A stretch of DNA of 64,000 nucleotides from Deltaproteobacteria bacterium (GTDB taxonomy: Bacteria > Myxococcota_A > Polyangia > Polyangiales > Polyangiaceae). Shown piece by piece: positions 8,282 through 18,578 of the stretch. The number at the start of each line of letters is the position of its first letter. The first letter of the stretch is position 1. Location: NCBI GenBank assembly GCA_016218915.1, contig JACRCQ010000048.1, positions 28,920-92,919 on the forward strand, written 5' to 3'. The position numbers were made by a program, and so were the translations under genes. A model generated the notes under the pieces. That model was not told the origin of the DNA. It ran no database searches and saw only the letters and a list, made by a program, of their open reading frames with translations.

Positions 8282-9064
8282 TCAGTGGATCGCCTGCTCG
8301 CTCTCCTGCTCCGGCTCCGGCTCAGGCGTCTCTTCGATGAAACGATCCAGATCCGCGAGGGCGAAGGGATGGGCAACCGAGCCAACGACGCCCGGCGCGT
8401 GCTCGACAGGTCTTCCGGACTTGGGCACGGCGAGAACGACGCGAACGCCGGGCACCCTGGAATCCGAGGCGAGATGCATGCAGAGCGCAGCGACCTCGTC
8501 GGCGGGCAGGGCACAATCGATGAGCACCATCTCAGGCCGGAACCGATCGACCTGCGCCGAGCAGTCGTAGCCATGGGAGGCGAAATCGAGCTTGAAGCGG
8601 CTGCGACCGGCTTGCGCTGCCAATCGCTGGCGCATGTCCATGCTGTCGGTCACGACCAGCAGCTTGATCGGCGAGTGGATCACTTCGTTGTAGTACGGGC
8701 AATTGCGGCATTCGCCCTTGTAGTGGAAACACGCCTGGAAGCCGGATTGCTTGGGGATCTGCACCAGCTCGTAGCATCGGAGCGCGCGGCTCTTTCGCAC
8801 CAGGCAGTCGTTGCATTCCTCGCGCAGATGGCCGCCTTCCGAGAAGTACTCCCAGCAGGTTGCCACCTGACGATCGGTGCCTGGGGGCTTCGAGGACCGC
8901 GCCTCCACCAGGCAATCGAGCTGCTCGCGCGGGATCCGGAAGTGCCCTCCGGCTGTGCGCATGGCAATCAGCTTGCCCCGCTTGATCCATTTCAAGACCG
9001 TGTCCGGCGTCACGCCGAGCAGGCGAGCCGCATGGCCGGTCGAGATGTAGGGGCGCTTCGACAT
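8282..9064 (-). CDS. Excisionase/MerR-type HTH regulator with Cys cluster and receiver-like domain
   Basis: 260 residues in three parts. Residues 5-50 are an excisionase-like helix-turn-helix (STGHAARLLGVTPDTVLKWI, then TAGGHFRIPREQL). Residues 70-122 hold seven cysteines (C70, C84, C87, C97, C112, C119, C122), including CNDC and CRNCPYY, suggesting a metal or iron-sulfur site. Residues 130-245 resemble a response-regulator receiver with a likely acceptor Asp in MVLIDCALP. The tail is Glu/Pro rich. There is no adjacent kinase, so it is an orphan. The ATG at 9064 was chosen over longer versions because a good promoter lies immediately upstream. It could couple redox or metal state to transcription; that role is inferred. 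Confidence 0.82.
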   Translation of the reverse strand: MSKRPYISTGHAARLLGVTPDTVLKWIKRGKLIAMRTAGGHFRIPREQLDCLVEARSSKPPGTDRQVATCWEYFSEGGHLREECNDCLVRKSRALRCYELVQIPKQSGFQACFHYKGECRNCPYYNEVIHSPIKLLVVTDSMDMRQRLAAQAGRSRFKLDFASHGYDCSAQVDRFRPEMVLIDCALPADEVAALCMHLASDSRVPGVRVVLAVPKSGRPVEHAPGVVGSVAHPFALADLDRFIEETPEPEPEQESEQAIH

Positions 9065-9101
9065 CGCGGAATCTGCGTCGAGCAGGGTACGTAGGCTCCA
9101 C

Positions 9102-9129
9102 ATTGTAGAGGTGCGCGCCATTCGGTCAA
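9102..9129 (-). promoter_or_regulatory. Sigma70-type promoter of the HTH/Cys-cluster regulator
   Basis: On the minus strand TTGACC (9124-9129), a 16-bp spacer and TACAAT (9102-9107) closely match sigma70 consensus. Transcription would begin near 9095, leaving a leader of about 30 bases with no obvious Shine-Dalgarno sequence. The position supports the ATG at 9064 over any longer start. Confidence 0.6.
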
Positions 9130-9205
9130 GCGCGCCCTGCACGCTGCCTTGGGCGGAACCCCCGAAGTCCCGTCAGAAGCGCGGAATTCCTGCGGCCTCG
9201 CAGGG

Positions 9206-9859
9206 CTATCGCTTGTCGCCCGCCGCCGCAGGATCGTAGAGACCCGCCGCATTCGCTCCGATCAACCCCGCCTCGAAGGACCTCGGATCAACCCGCCGCA
9301 ACCCCGCGACCATCGAACCGGTCACTAGAGCATAGTGGCGGCTCGCCTCCAGGCGCGCCACGACCCCGTCCACCGCAGCGTCGCTGTACATCCAATCCGC
9401 GGCTCCCTGTACCCGAAGGTCGAGAGCAACGCTGTAGTCGCGCAGCGTCTTCTCGCGCAGCACGTTGTAGTACGACTCGAAGTAGGACAGCGCCAGCTCC
9501 CGCAGCGAACGGTAGATCGGCTCCCTGTAGCGCAGCCCCGCGAAGTTCGACTTCGCCACCGCGCCCCACCGCCCCTCCACCCGGAACAGCGCAAGCAGGT
9601 GATCGTCGTCCCGCACCGCACGAAGCTCCGCGATCAGCGGCGGATGCCCCAGACGCCACAACGCACACGCCGCGAACAGCGCGCCGTCGACACAGTGGCC
9701 CTTGCGGTCTCGCAGCACGCTCCGGGGACACCGGTAGATCGGATCTTCGCTGTAGCGCAGTGTGTCGAGGAACTCCTGGATCCGATAGGGATCGGTCAGC
9801 TTCTGGAACGTCTGGCGCTCGCGCGCCGTGAATCGATCGGCTTGTCGCCAGGTCTTCAT
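9206..9859 (-). CDS. Transglutaminase-like hypothetical protein
   Basis: 217 residues, no signal peptide. The centre contains a likely Cys-His-Asp triad of the papain/transglutaminase fold: Cys in KGHCVDGALFAACALW (about residue 56), His in RDDDHLLALFR (about 87), and a downstream region containing WGAVAKSNFAGLRYREP. The Cys at the start of a helix, followed by a His-bearing strand, is typical of transglutaminase-like proteins that act as proteases or amidases. The substrate is unknown. The C terminus is Ala/Gly rich. It is transcribed alone; the next gene downstream on the same strand has its own promoter. Confidence 0.75.
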   Translation of the reverse strand: MKTWRQADRFTARERQTFQKLTDPYRIQEFLDTLRYSEDPIYRCPRSVLRDRKGHCVDGALFAACALWRLGHPPLIAELRAVRDDDHLLALFRVEGRWGAVAKSNFAGLRYREPIYRSLRELALSYFESYYNVLREKTLRDYSVALDLRVQGAADWMYSDAAVDGVVARLEASRHYALVTGSMVAGLRRVDPRSFEAGLIGANAAGLYDPAAAGDKR

Positions 9860-9958
9860 GTCCGGCCCCTCTTAGCACACGCACGCAGGCCGCCAGCCCA
9901 GGCCAGGCCGCGCCAGCCGGCCGCCCCAAGGCAGCCCGATCGTAGTGTCTTTCACGAT

Positions 9959-10213
9959 ATGCCCAAAAGCGAGCCCGAACCCCAGGCCAGCGGACCCAAT
10001 CGTCCAGCGCCGCGACGACCGGGCACCGCAGACGAATTACCAGCGAATTCCAGGCTTGTTCGGAAGGACGTTGTTTCGAGAACCGCCCTGCTGACCAGCA
10101 CGAATGTCTTGAGGATCCTTGCGAACGAGGATACCGTGGAACTCCCGATCGCAGAGAGATGCGGCCCATTCCGCGTCGCGATCAGGAACTCCTCCCTTCC
10201 TGTCTCGTGGTAG
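9959..10213 (+). CDS. Possible small ORF upstream of the decahaem cytochrome gene
   Basis: An 84-codon frame (MPKSEPEPQA to LPVSW) ends four bases before the cytochrome gene. Its product would be Pro/Ser/Arg rich with no recognisable domain. Third-position G/C (roughly 70 percent by eye) is lower than in neighbouring genes, it has rare TTA and AGA codons, and the best promoter-like sequence for the downstream gene lies inside it. It may be a chance frame. Confidence 0.2.
   Translation: MPKSEPEPQASGPNRPAPRRPGTADELPANSRLVRKDVVSRTALLTSTNVLRILANEDTVELPIAERCGPFRVAIRNSSLPVSW
10109..10137 (+). promoter_or_regulatory. Possible promoter of the decahaem cytochrome gene
   Basis: TTGAGG (10109-10114), a 17-bp spacer and TACCGT (10132-10137) make a moderate sigma70 match about 80 bases before the ATG at 10217. 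The -10 box is weak, so this is only a candidate. Confidence 0.3.
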
Positions 10214-10216
10214 CCC

Positions 10217-12340
10217 ATGCACATCGAAGTTTCACGATACCGACGCTCCAGCAGCTCTGGCGCCGCCCGCTCCCTTTCCGTCCGTGCGCTCGTTGCGCTC
10301 CTCGCCCTCCTCGCCTTCGGCGTGCTGGGGTGCCGTCCCAAAGTCGAGGAGACCAAGCCTGCGCCCAAGCCCGAGCGCGACGTCGAGTACTACCTCACAG
10401 CGCTCAAGGGCTCGGTTCACGCGGGAATCGATTGCGCCAAGTGCCACCTGGAGCCGGTGGACAAGGACAGCTCCAAAGGCAGCGGCCAGAAGCGCGTCTG
10501 CGATCGCTGCCATGAGGAGCAAGCAAAGCTCCACGCCGAGAGCGTGCACGGCAAATCGCTGGCGCGCGGTGAGACAGGTGCTGCGCAGTGCTGGGACTGC
10601 CACGGCTCGCACAGCATCGTCAAGGTCACGGACCCCGCCTCTCCGGCTTTCAAGCTTCGCCTTCCGTACACCTGCGCCACCTGCCACAGAAACAAGGAGC
10701 TCGCAAAGCAGCACGGAATCCGGCAGCCCGAGGCAGGCAGCCAGTACATCGAGAGCACGCACGGACGCGCCCTGCTGCTCGACGGGCTGGTGGTCGCACC
10801 TGCCTGCAATGACTGCCACGGCCAAGGCCACTCGATCCAGGATTCGAAGGATCCTCGTTCGCCGATCAACCACGCGAACGTGCCCAAGACCTGCGGGCGC
10901 TGCCATGTCGGCATCGAGGAGACCTTCAAGCGCAGCAAGCACTTCCAGCTGCTGAAGGCGGGCGATCCGCGCGGACCGGTCTGCGTCGACTGCCACTCCG
11001 CGCACAAGATCCAGGCGTTGTCCGCGGGCAACATGAAGCTTCACTCCGACGAGCGTTGCGGTCGCTGCCATCAGGACAAGCTTGCACGCTATCGCGAGAC
11101 CTACCACGGCAGGGCGATCGCGCTTGGGCAAAGCTCGGTGGCCGCCTGCTACGACTGCCACGGGCACCATGACATCCTTCCTGCGAGCGATCCTGCGTCG
11201 ACGCTGGCCAAGGGGAGAGTGGTCGAGACGTGCCGGAAGTGCCACGCCGATGCCAACGCGAACTTCGCGGGCTATCTGACCCACGGAGACCATTCGGACA
11301 GGAAGAGCTACCCGATCCTGTACTGGGTCTACGTGTTCATGACCTCGCTGATGCTCGGGACCGGCGGGTTCTTCGCGCTGCACACGATGCTCTGGTTCGT
11401 GCGCTCGATCGCGCTGTACCGGCGCGATCCCAAGTACTGGCGCGAGTGGAAGAAGCGCATGCGCCAGGAGAAGGAAGGGAAGATCTACGTCCGCTTCCGT
11501 CCCATCGATCGCTTCCTGCACTTCCTGATGCTCAGCAGCTTCCTGCTGCTCGCAACGACCGGCATGCCGCTCAAGTTCTACTACGCCGACTGGGCACAGT
11601 GGATGTTCAGCTGGATGGGCGGCGCGGCCATGGCCGGCGGGCTCCACCGCCTGGGCGCGTTCATGACCGTCGGCTACTTCTCCATCCACATCGCGACCCT
11701 CCTGGGGACCGTGTGGCGCCAGATGCCGGACTTGAAGGTCGATGGGCGATTCAGCATCAGGAAGTTCCTGGCGTTCTGCTTCGGCCCGGACTCGCCGATG
11801 CCCAACTTCCAGGATCTGCGCGACTTCTGGGCGCACCAGAAGTGGTTCTTCGGCAAGGGCAAGCAGCCGGACTTCGATCGCTGGACCTACTGGGAGAAGT
11901 TCGACTACCTCGCCGTGTTCTGGGGCGTGCCGGTGATCGGCCTGTCAGGGCTGGTCATGTGGATCCCGCAGCTGGTCACGCGCGTGTTTCCCGGCTGGGT
12001 CATCAACGTGGCACACATCATCCACTCCGACGAAGCGCTGCTAGCCACAGGCTTCATCTTCACGTTCCACTTCTTCAACGTGCACTTCCGCGCAGAGAAG
12101 TTCCCCATGGACCCGGTCATCTTCTCCGGACGCATCACCGAGGAGGAGATGATGCACGAGCGCCGGCGTCAGTACGACCGGCTCAAGGCCTCAGGCAAGC
12201 TCGATGAGGCAAAGGTCGGGGATGAATGGGGTCGCTGGAAGAAGATCTTCACGCCGATCGGCATGATGGCCTTCGGCATCGGCGTGGCGCTGATCATCGC
12301 GATCTACTGGGTCATGGCGCGCCGCCTCATGCACGGATGA
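10217..12340 (+). CDS. Decahaem c-type cytochrome fused to membrane cytochrome b (CbcL-like)
   Basis: 707 residues. A hydrophobic segment ends in LLAFGVLGC (C39, possible lipobox). About residues 74-345 carry ten CxxCH haem motifs (CAKCH, CDRCH, CWDCH, CATCH, CNDCH, CGRCH, CVDCH, CGRCH, CYDCH, CRKCH). The C-terminal half has several membrane helices with histidines typical of the FdnI/HydC-type di-haem cytochrome b (for example RFLHFLMLSSFLLL, GYFSIHIATLL, VAHIIHSDEALLATGFIFTFHFF). The order matches Geobacter CbcL, an inner-membrane quinol oxidase that passes electrons to periplasmic cytochromes in extracellular respiration. The match is by architecture only. The gene stands alone and is convergent with the MopE-like gene. 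Confidence 0.9.
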   Translation: MHIEVSRYRRSSSSGAARSLSVRALVALLALLAFGVLGCRPKVEETKPAPKPERDVEYYLTALKGSVHAGIDCAKCHLEPVDKDSSKGSGQKRVCDRCHEEQAKLHAESVHGKSLARGETGAAQCWDCHGSHSIVKVTDPASPAFKLRLPYTCATCHRNKELAKQHGIRQPEAGSQYIESTHGRALLLDGLVVAPACNDCHGQGHSIQDSKDPRSPINHANVPKTCGRCHVGIEETFKRSKHFQLLKAGDPRGPVCVDCHSAHKIQALSAGNMKLHSDERCGRCHQDKLARYRETYHGRAIALGQSSVAACYDCHGHHDILPASDPASTLAKGRVVETCRKCHADANANFAGYLTHGDHSDRKSYPILYWVYVFMTSLMLGTGGFFALHTMLWFVRSIALYRRDPKYWREWKKRMRQEKEGKIYVRFRPIDRFLHFLMLSSFLLLATTGMPLKFYYADWAQWMFSWMGGAAMAGGLHRLGAFMTVGYFSIHIATLLGTVWRQMPDLKVDGRFSIRKFLAFCFGPDSPMPNFQDLRDFWAHQKWFFGKGKQPDFDRWTYWEKFDYLAVFWGVPVIGLSGLVMWIPQLVTRVFPGWVINVAHIIHSDEALLATGFIFTFHFFNVHFRAEKFPMDPVIFSGRITEEEMMHERRRQYDRLKASGKLDEAKVGDEWGRWKKIFTPIGMMAFGIGVALIIAIYWVMARRLMHG

Positions 12341-12358
12341 GGCGGCTGCCGAGACGCA

Positions 12359-14047
<1,689 letters not shown>

Positions 14048-14198
14048 GGGGGAGTCCTTTCTGAACAAGCGAAAAGCCAGGGCGCGGATGGGACTTCGAT
14101 CGAGCCCGCCTGTCAAGGCTCGCGATCCGTCACGGGGGAACTTTTCTGCTTGGATCGAAAGGCGAGGTAATCGTGAAGTGGAGCAGAGACGACGGCGA

Positions 14199-15704
14199 TC
14201 AGCTCGCTTCGGCAGCAATTCCAAGCTGCTTGCGCAGCTTCGCGTACCGATCGCTGACCACGAACTCCAACAGGTCGTCCATCCGCTCCTGCAGGTGCGA
14301 CGCGTCCTCGAGCGCGATCGCGGACTCCGCTGCACGCAAGTCGTTCGCCAGCAGAAGACCTGTGCGCTGCGTGGTGCGATCGACTGCGTTGGCCCACCGC
14401 TGCAGGTTGGTCCGTCCGCCCTCTTCCACGAACCGAAGGAACTGGCCGCGCAGCCGGTCGACGATCGCCGGATCCAGGATCGGCTCGATCGCCTTGGCGA
14501 TGGGCACCACGCGGGTCTTGACCTGCGCGTTCATGGGCAGCCCCGGGTTTCCGATGCTGAGCGCTGCCAGGAAGATGTCCTCGAGGTCGGGAATCGACGG
14601 GAACAGCAGGCGCATGAAGATCTCCTCGCGGTAGTAGGCGAGGTGCCTGCCGGCCATGAACACCAGCTCCTGCGCCGAGCGACCGGACAGCGAGAGCTTG
14701 CCGAGGCGCGAGGACGGCGGGATGCCGGGAACCATCTCCACCGAGCCGGCGTATTGCGGATCCGCGTAGAGCGCCGGCGCGCTCATTCCGAGGATCTGCG
14801 AGGCCCACGAGAAGCACCGAACGCCCTGCAGCGTCGACTGCACAGGATCCTGCTTGCGAGCCGGGTCGAGCTTGACCAGCGCCTTGTCACGGCGAAGGGC
14901 AGAGACGCGGCCGAGCAACACGGCAGAAACCACGCCTGACATGATCTCGCCGATCAGCACTTCCTGCTCGGGATGGAACAGCAGCCGGGTCCATCCTTCT
15001 CGCGTCATCGCGGCGCGCGGCTTGATCAACCCGTCGACCTTGTACTGGGCAAAGCACGCCTTCTCCTCGTCGTTGGCCTCCTTGAGGTAGACCAGCGCTT
15101 GCGAGATGCACCAGCGTCGATCGTGATCGGACTGACGCGTGTACAGCCTGAACAGCGAGCGAAGGCTCTCGACGTCGCGCGGGTCGTGACGCACCCGTCG
15201 CTGCAGCTCGAGCGGATCGTCTTCAGGAACGACCTTGCCCGGCTTCTGCACGGTGAAGTCCGACAGGTCGACTTCCACGGCGACGTGCGCGCGCGCCTCC
15301 TCCAGCTCGTGCTCGAGATCCGCGATGCGCGACTCGAGGAACTTGACCCTGCGCTCGAGCGCGAGCGTGCGCTGATCGGTCGCAGGCTCCAGCGGCTGAA
15401 GCGACGCTCGCGGCGAGTCGTCCTCCTCGAACCCGGACAGGTCCCGGATCTTGATCTGGTGGCGCGCCTCGTAGGCGGCCTGCAGCGCGGTCTCGAGCTT
15501 GCGCAGACGGCTGCGATCGAGGCCGAGGGAGTCTGCCGCCTTGTCCAGGCGCTGACGCTCCTCTGCGGTGATGATGCCGTCCTCGATGACCTCTGCGAAC
15601 AGCTCCTCGTAGTAGGCCTCGAACTTGCCCACCTGCAGGTTGCCCGACGCCTCACCAGGTTCGAACCCGGCACCATATTCGAATAGCGCTTCGTTTTCGC
15701 TCAT
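14199..15704 (-). CDS. Conserved-looking cytoplasmic protein of unknown function
   Basis: 501 residues, no signal peptide or membrane segment. Residues about 20-80 are helical and include DGIITAEERQRLDKAADSLG, resembling a TerB-like or EF-hand-like helical domain. About 115-150 is a probable coiled coil (ALERRVKFLESRIADLEHEL). The C-terminal two thirds form a helical domain with features such as ELVFMAGRHLAYYREEIFMR; I have a vague impression that similar text occurs in large myxobacterial proteins but cannot name a family. The start at MSENEALFEY was chosen because the preceding frame is Arg/Ala-rich and lacks a ribosome site. No operon partner is visible. Confidence 0.75.
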   Translation of the reverse strand: MSENEALFEYGAGFEPGEASGNLQVGKFEAYYEELFAEVIEDGIITAEERQRLDKAADSLGLDRSRLRKLETALQAAYEARHQIKIRDLSGFEEDDSPRASLQPLEPATDQRTLALERRVKFLESRIADLEHELEEARAHVAVEVDLSDFTVQKPGKVVPEDDPLELQRRVRHDPRDVESLRSLFRLYTRQSDHDRRWCISQALVYLKEANDEEKACFAQYKVDGLIKPRAAMTREGWTRLLFHPEQEVLIGEIMSGVVSAVLLGRVSALRRDKALVKLDPARKQDPVQSTLQGVRCFSWASQILGMSAPALYADPQYAGSVEMVPGIPPSSRLGKLSLSGRSAQELVFMAGRHLAYYREEIFMRLLFPSIPDLEDIFLAALSIGNPGLPMNAQVKTRVVPIAKAIEPILDPAIVDRLRGQFLRFVEEGGRTNLQRWANAVDRTTQRTGLLLANDLRAAESAIALEDASHLQERMDDLLEFVVSDRYAKLRKQLGIAAEAS

Positions 15705-15830
15705 GCTCACACTCCCTCGAGAGGCCCGAAGGATAGCACCAGGAGCCTGCCCGTGGATCGCGCACGCAGGCGCGTTCGATCGTCTGCACATGCGTACCGG
15801 GGTCCATCTCCCCACCGCGCCGCACGAGCC

Positions 15831-16586
15831 TCAACGCACCCGGTCAATCGTCATGTCCGCGTAATCCCCCTCCGCCACCGATTCTGTGCCATCCGCATCG
15901 GTCAGAACGCCCACGTACCCGAGGTGCTCGCCTTCGCACGGGCCGAAGAGCTGACGGTACAAACCGCACAGCTCCACTTCCTCCTGCCTCCACGACCCGT
16001 CGGCCGGGTCGGCCCGCAGCTCGATCTGGGCGAGGCCTTTCTGCGAAGTGCCGGCTGGGCCGTGGCTCGCAAGCCATCCGAACTTGAATCCCTTGCCGTC
16101 CGTGAGCAACGTCGGCTGGCGCACGATCACGTACACGCTCGCGGCCAGATCCAGCCATGGATCGTCGTGCACCGCAGGGTGCTGCCGGGCTCGCCATCGC
16201 CAGCGCAGCTTGCCCACACGTTCGAGCGCAGGCGGGTCGGACTCGAATCGCATTCCATAGTTGATCGCCCGCACGCGCTCCTGCCTCTCCGGCCTGGCGT
16301 CATGGTGCGCATGGAGAAAGGGCCCGCCTTGCTCGCTCGCCAGGGAGTACACCGACGCCACCTGCTCGGCCGTGTGGCCGAACGGCGCAATCCAGCTGAG
16401 CGACGGTCCGTCGAAGCGCTCTTGCCAGAAGAAGGTCGGGTCCTGGTGCGCGACCTGCGAGGGCGCGGCAGACGCTGTGGCCACAGGGGCTGGCGCGTGC
16501 AACGACACGACGCGTCCTGCCATGCATCCCAGCAGGAGCGATGCGGCGATCCACGGGCTGCCTTTGAAGGCCACGCGCAGCTTCAT
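15831..16586 (-). CDS. DUF3047-family exported protein
   Basis: 251 residues. An N-terminal signal segment (ASLLLGCMAG) suggests export, perhaps as a lipoprotein at Cys20. The conserved block LRWRWRARQHP, then DLAASVYVIV and GFKFGWLAS with spaced Asp/Glu, matches the pattern I associate with DUF3047, a beta-sandwich family of unknown function in proteobacteria. The later part has GVLTDADGTESVAEGDYADM. It begins 11 bases after the stop of the adenosine-deaminase-like gene, so the two are one operon. Function is unknown; location suggests an envelope role linked to nucleoside scavenging or simply co-expression. Confidence 0.75.
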   Translation of the reverse strand: MKLRVAFKGSPWIAASLLLGCMAGRVVSLHAPAPVATASAAPSQVAHQDPTFFWQERFDGPSLSWIAPFGHTAEQVASVYSLASEQGGPFLHAHHDARPERQERVRAINYGMRFESDPPALERVGKLRWRWRARQHPAVHDDPWLDLAASVYVIVRQPTLLTDGKGFKFGWLASHGPAGTSQKGLAQIELRADPADGSWRQEEVELCGLYRQLFGPCEGEHLGYVGVLTDADGTESVAEGDYADMTIDRVR

Positions 16587-16597
16587 GGTGCAGGTGG

Positions 16598-18400
16598 CTA
16601 CTGCGATGCCTCGAACACGGCAAAGCGCCGCTCGAGCTCCCATTGCAGCCTGGCGCGCTCGCTCGTGGTCAGGAAAGCCTGGCAGGCCGTGGACGCCGCG
16701 CCGCCGTAGTAGCTCGTGTCCGTCGGCACGCACTCTGCGACCGACTGGAGCGAGTCGAGGGAAAGCCAGAGGCTCTGCCCTGGCGCAAACGACTTGTGCA
16801 GGCTCGTGCGCGCCATCTTCTTGAGGGCGCGGTAGTCGAGGTTCTGGTCCTTGACCGCGCGCATGTACTCTCCGGCCATGCTCGATCGCGATACGCCCTG
16901 GTCATCCGTGGCCAGTGCGACCGGGACGCCTGCCTGCAGGTAGGTAGCGAGCGGATGTTGTGCCCCGCTCACCTCGAGAATCTGGATGTTGCTCGACAGG
17001 CCGATCTCGACCATGACCCCGAGCTGTTGCAGCTCGGCCACCAGATCCGTCCCATTGGTCTCGCCAAGCACGTCCACGCCGTGGCCCACCCGCTCCGCAT
17101 GCGCCACTTCCACGGCTTTGCGGATGTGGTTGACTCCGGCGATCGTGTGCGAGGAAGGCATGTACTTGGTTGCGAGCTCTCCGGCATGCAGCGTGATGTG
17201 CAAGGGGCTCTTGCCCTCGTAGTACGTGTGCAGGTACCCGAGCATTTCCATCTGACGGTCGTACGCGTTGAGCGCGGTCGTCCCGTCTTCCGGGCCCACC
17301 AGGTTCAGCGCCACGAGCCTGGGCTCCACGATGGCTGCCTCGAAAGCAGCGACCATCTGCGCGAAGACGCCGGGCGCGGCGCCGCTGCGCGAGATGTACA
17401 CCATGTATCGGGACTTCACGTCGCATGCGGCCGGGGGGCTCATTCCCTGGCAGTCGAGGTCCTGATCCGACGCGGTCTCGGTCTTCTGGATGTCGTTGAC
17501 GATCGCCTGCACCGACGCATTCCAGGCGCTGTGCGCCAGGAGCGCGGCATGGAATGCCGGCAGATCCGACGTGTCGAGCGTGCCGCCGGTCCACACCGCG
17601 CTCCCTTCGGAGCTGGCAGTGGAGTTCGAGAAGAGCATCGGCTCGAGATAGACCTGGTTCTCCTCGGCTGCCCGCTTCTTGGCGTCAGCGAGGCACTTGC
17701 CATGGTGCGCAGTGCCTGAGATCGCGCCGAACTTGCCGAAGGTCGCGAAGAAGTGATCGTGCCCGGTTTCGGCTCCTGCCACGAAGTCTTGCATGGACCA
17801 GGCGCGCACCACCTGGATGAACAGCGAGTCGCCCGGCGAGGGCACCGGGGACACTCCGCTCGAGCAGCTCGTGGACAAGGACAGCGAGCTGTTCGTGATG
17901 CAGTAGTGCGTGATGTTTGCCGCTGTCTCGTCGCGCGCCCATTGCATGTAGGTCTCGGCGTAGACCGCCCCGGACAGATGGTTGTGCAGGTCTCCTCCCT
18001 TGGGCACGGCGGACAGGAATTGCTCAAGTCCGGTCGGATCCGCCCCGCCTGCGAGCGCGGCCATCTTGTCGGCCGCTTTCTGCTCCGCTGCCATCGCGCA
18101 TTGCGTCGCGGTGCCGCACGCCGCTGCTTCGGGAGATGCGTCCGCATCGGCCGATGCCTCAGCCGACGCTTCGGGCAAGGCATCCTCGTTCGACGCATCC
18201 GGCACCGCCGCTTCGTTGCCGGCATCAGCATTCGCTTCCGGCAGCGATGTCTCCGGCGCCGCATCCTCGGTCGCCCCGTCCGGGCTCGCTGCGTCAGGGC
18301 TGACGGCTGCAGGGCCTGACGCGTCGTCGCCACCTCCACACGCCGCAACCATCGTTGCGACCATCGCTCCGCCAAGGATGCTCCAGGTTCGATAAGCCAT
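16598..18400 (-). CDS. Adenosine/adenylate deaminase-like lipoprotein
   Basis: 600 residues. The lipobox ATMVAAC (C21) is followed by about 85 residues rich in Ala, Asp, Glu and Pro, a linker typical of polyangial lipoproteins. The catalytic domain has the metal motif GDLHNHLSG (about residue 138), TLHAGE (near 402), VGHGVDVL and ATDDQGVSRS, the order seen in adenosine deaminases and secreted ADGF-type enzymes, which deaminate adenosine to inosine. The usual NTDDP is replaced by ATDDQ, so substrate preference may differ. Being exported, it probably acts on nucleosides released outside the cell. It leads an operon with the DUF3047 gene; the upstream region is shared with the divergent PAS kinase. 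Confidence 0.85.
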   Translation of the reverse strand: MAYRTWSILGGAMVATMVAACGGGDDASGPAAVSPDAASPDGATEDAAPETSLPEANADAGNEAAVPDASNEDALPEASAEASADADASPEAAACGTATQCAMAAEQKAADKMAALAGGADPTGLEQFLSAVPKGGDLHNHLSGAVYAETYMQWARDETAANITHYCITNSSLSLSTSCSSGVSPVPSPGDSLFIQVVRAWSMQDFVAGAETGHDHFFATFGKFGAISGTAHHGKCLADAKKRAAEENQVYLEPMLFSNSTASSEGSAVWTGGTLDTSDLPAFHAALLAHSAWNASVQAIVNDIQKTETASDQDLDCQGMSPPAACDVKSRYMVYISRSGAAPGVFAQMVAAFEAAIVEPRLVALNLVGPEDGTTALNAYDRQMEMLGYLHTYYEGKSPLHITLHAGELATKYMPSSHTIAGVNHIRKAVEVAHAERVGHGVDVLGETNGTDLVAELQQLGVMVEIGLSSNIQILEVSGAQHPLATYLQAGVPVALATDDQGVSRSSMAGEYMRAVKDQNLDYRALKKMARTSLHKSFAPGQSLWLSLDSLQSVAECVPTDTSYYGGAASTACQAFLTTSERARLQWELERRFAVFEASQ

Positions 18401-18578
18401 CTGCCGAAGGTACGCCGGGCTTCGGTTCGCCACAATGGCCGTGCACCCAGGCACCACGCATGCTTTGCGCCCGGCGCTGTGCGGCTCGCTCGGTTGAAGT
18501 AGACAATCGCTTGGTGTCCGAATCGTGCCCGCACAACCGGGTGGACCGGTTCCCAACCGTTGGCTACTGTTCCTTCGC

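Larger units (their letters stand above)
9860..10216. other. 357-bp gap upstream of the decahaem cytochrome gene
   Basis: This stretch separates the divergent transglutaminase-like and cytochrome genes. It holds one doubtful small frame (9959-10213), a promoter-like pair at 10109-10137 and a 10-bp sequence TTTCACGATA at 9950-9959 that recurs at 10230-10239 inside the start of the cytochrome gene. No terminator or RNA gene was seen. Confidence 0.4.

Noticed and set aside
15658..15667. tRNA-like T-arm sequence GGTTCGAACC followed by a CCA-like stretch
   Set aside because: It lies inside the coding frame of the 501-residue protein (codons for GAGFEPGEA) and no acceptor, D or anticodon arm can be folded around it.
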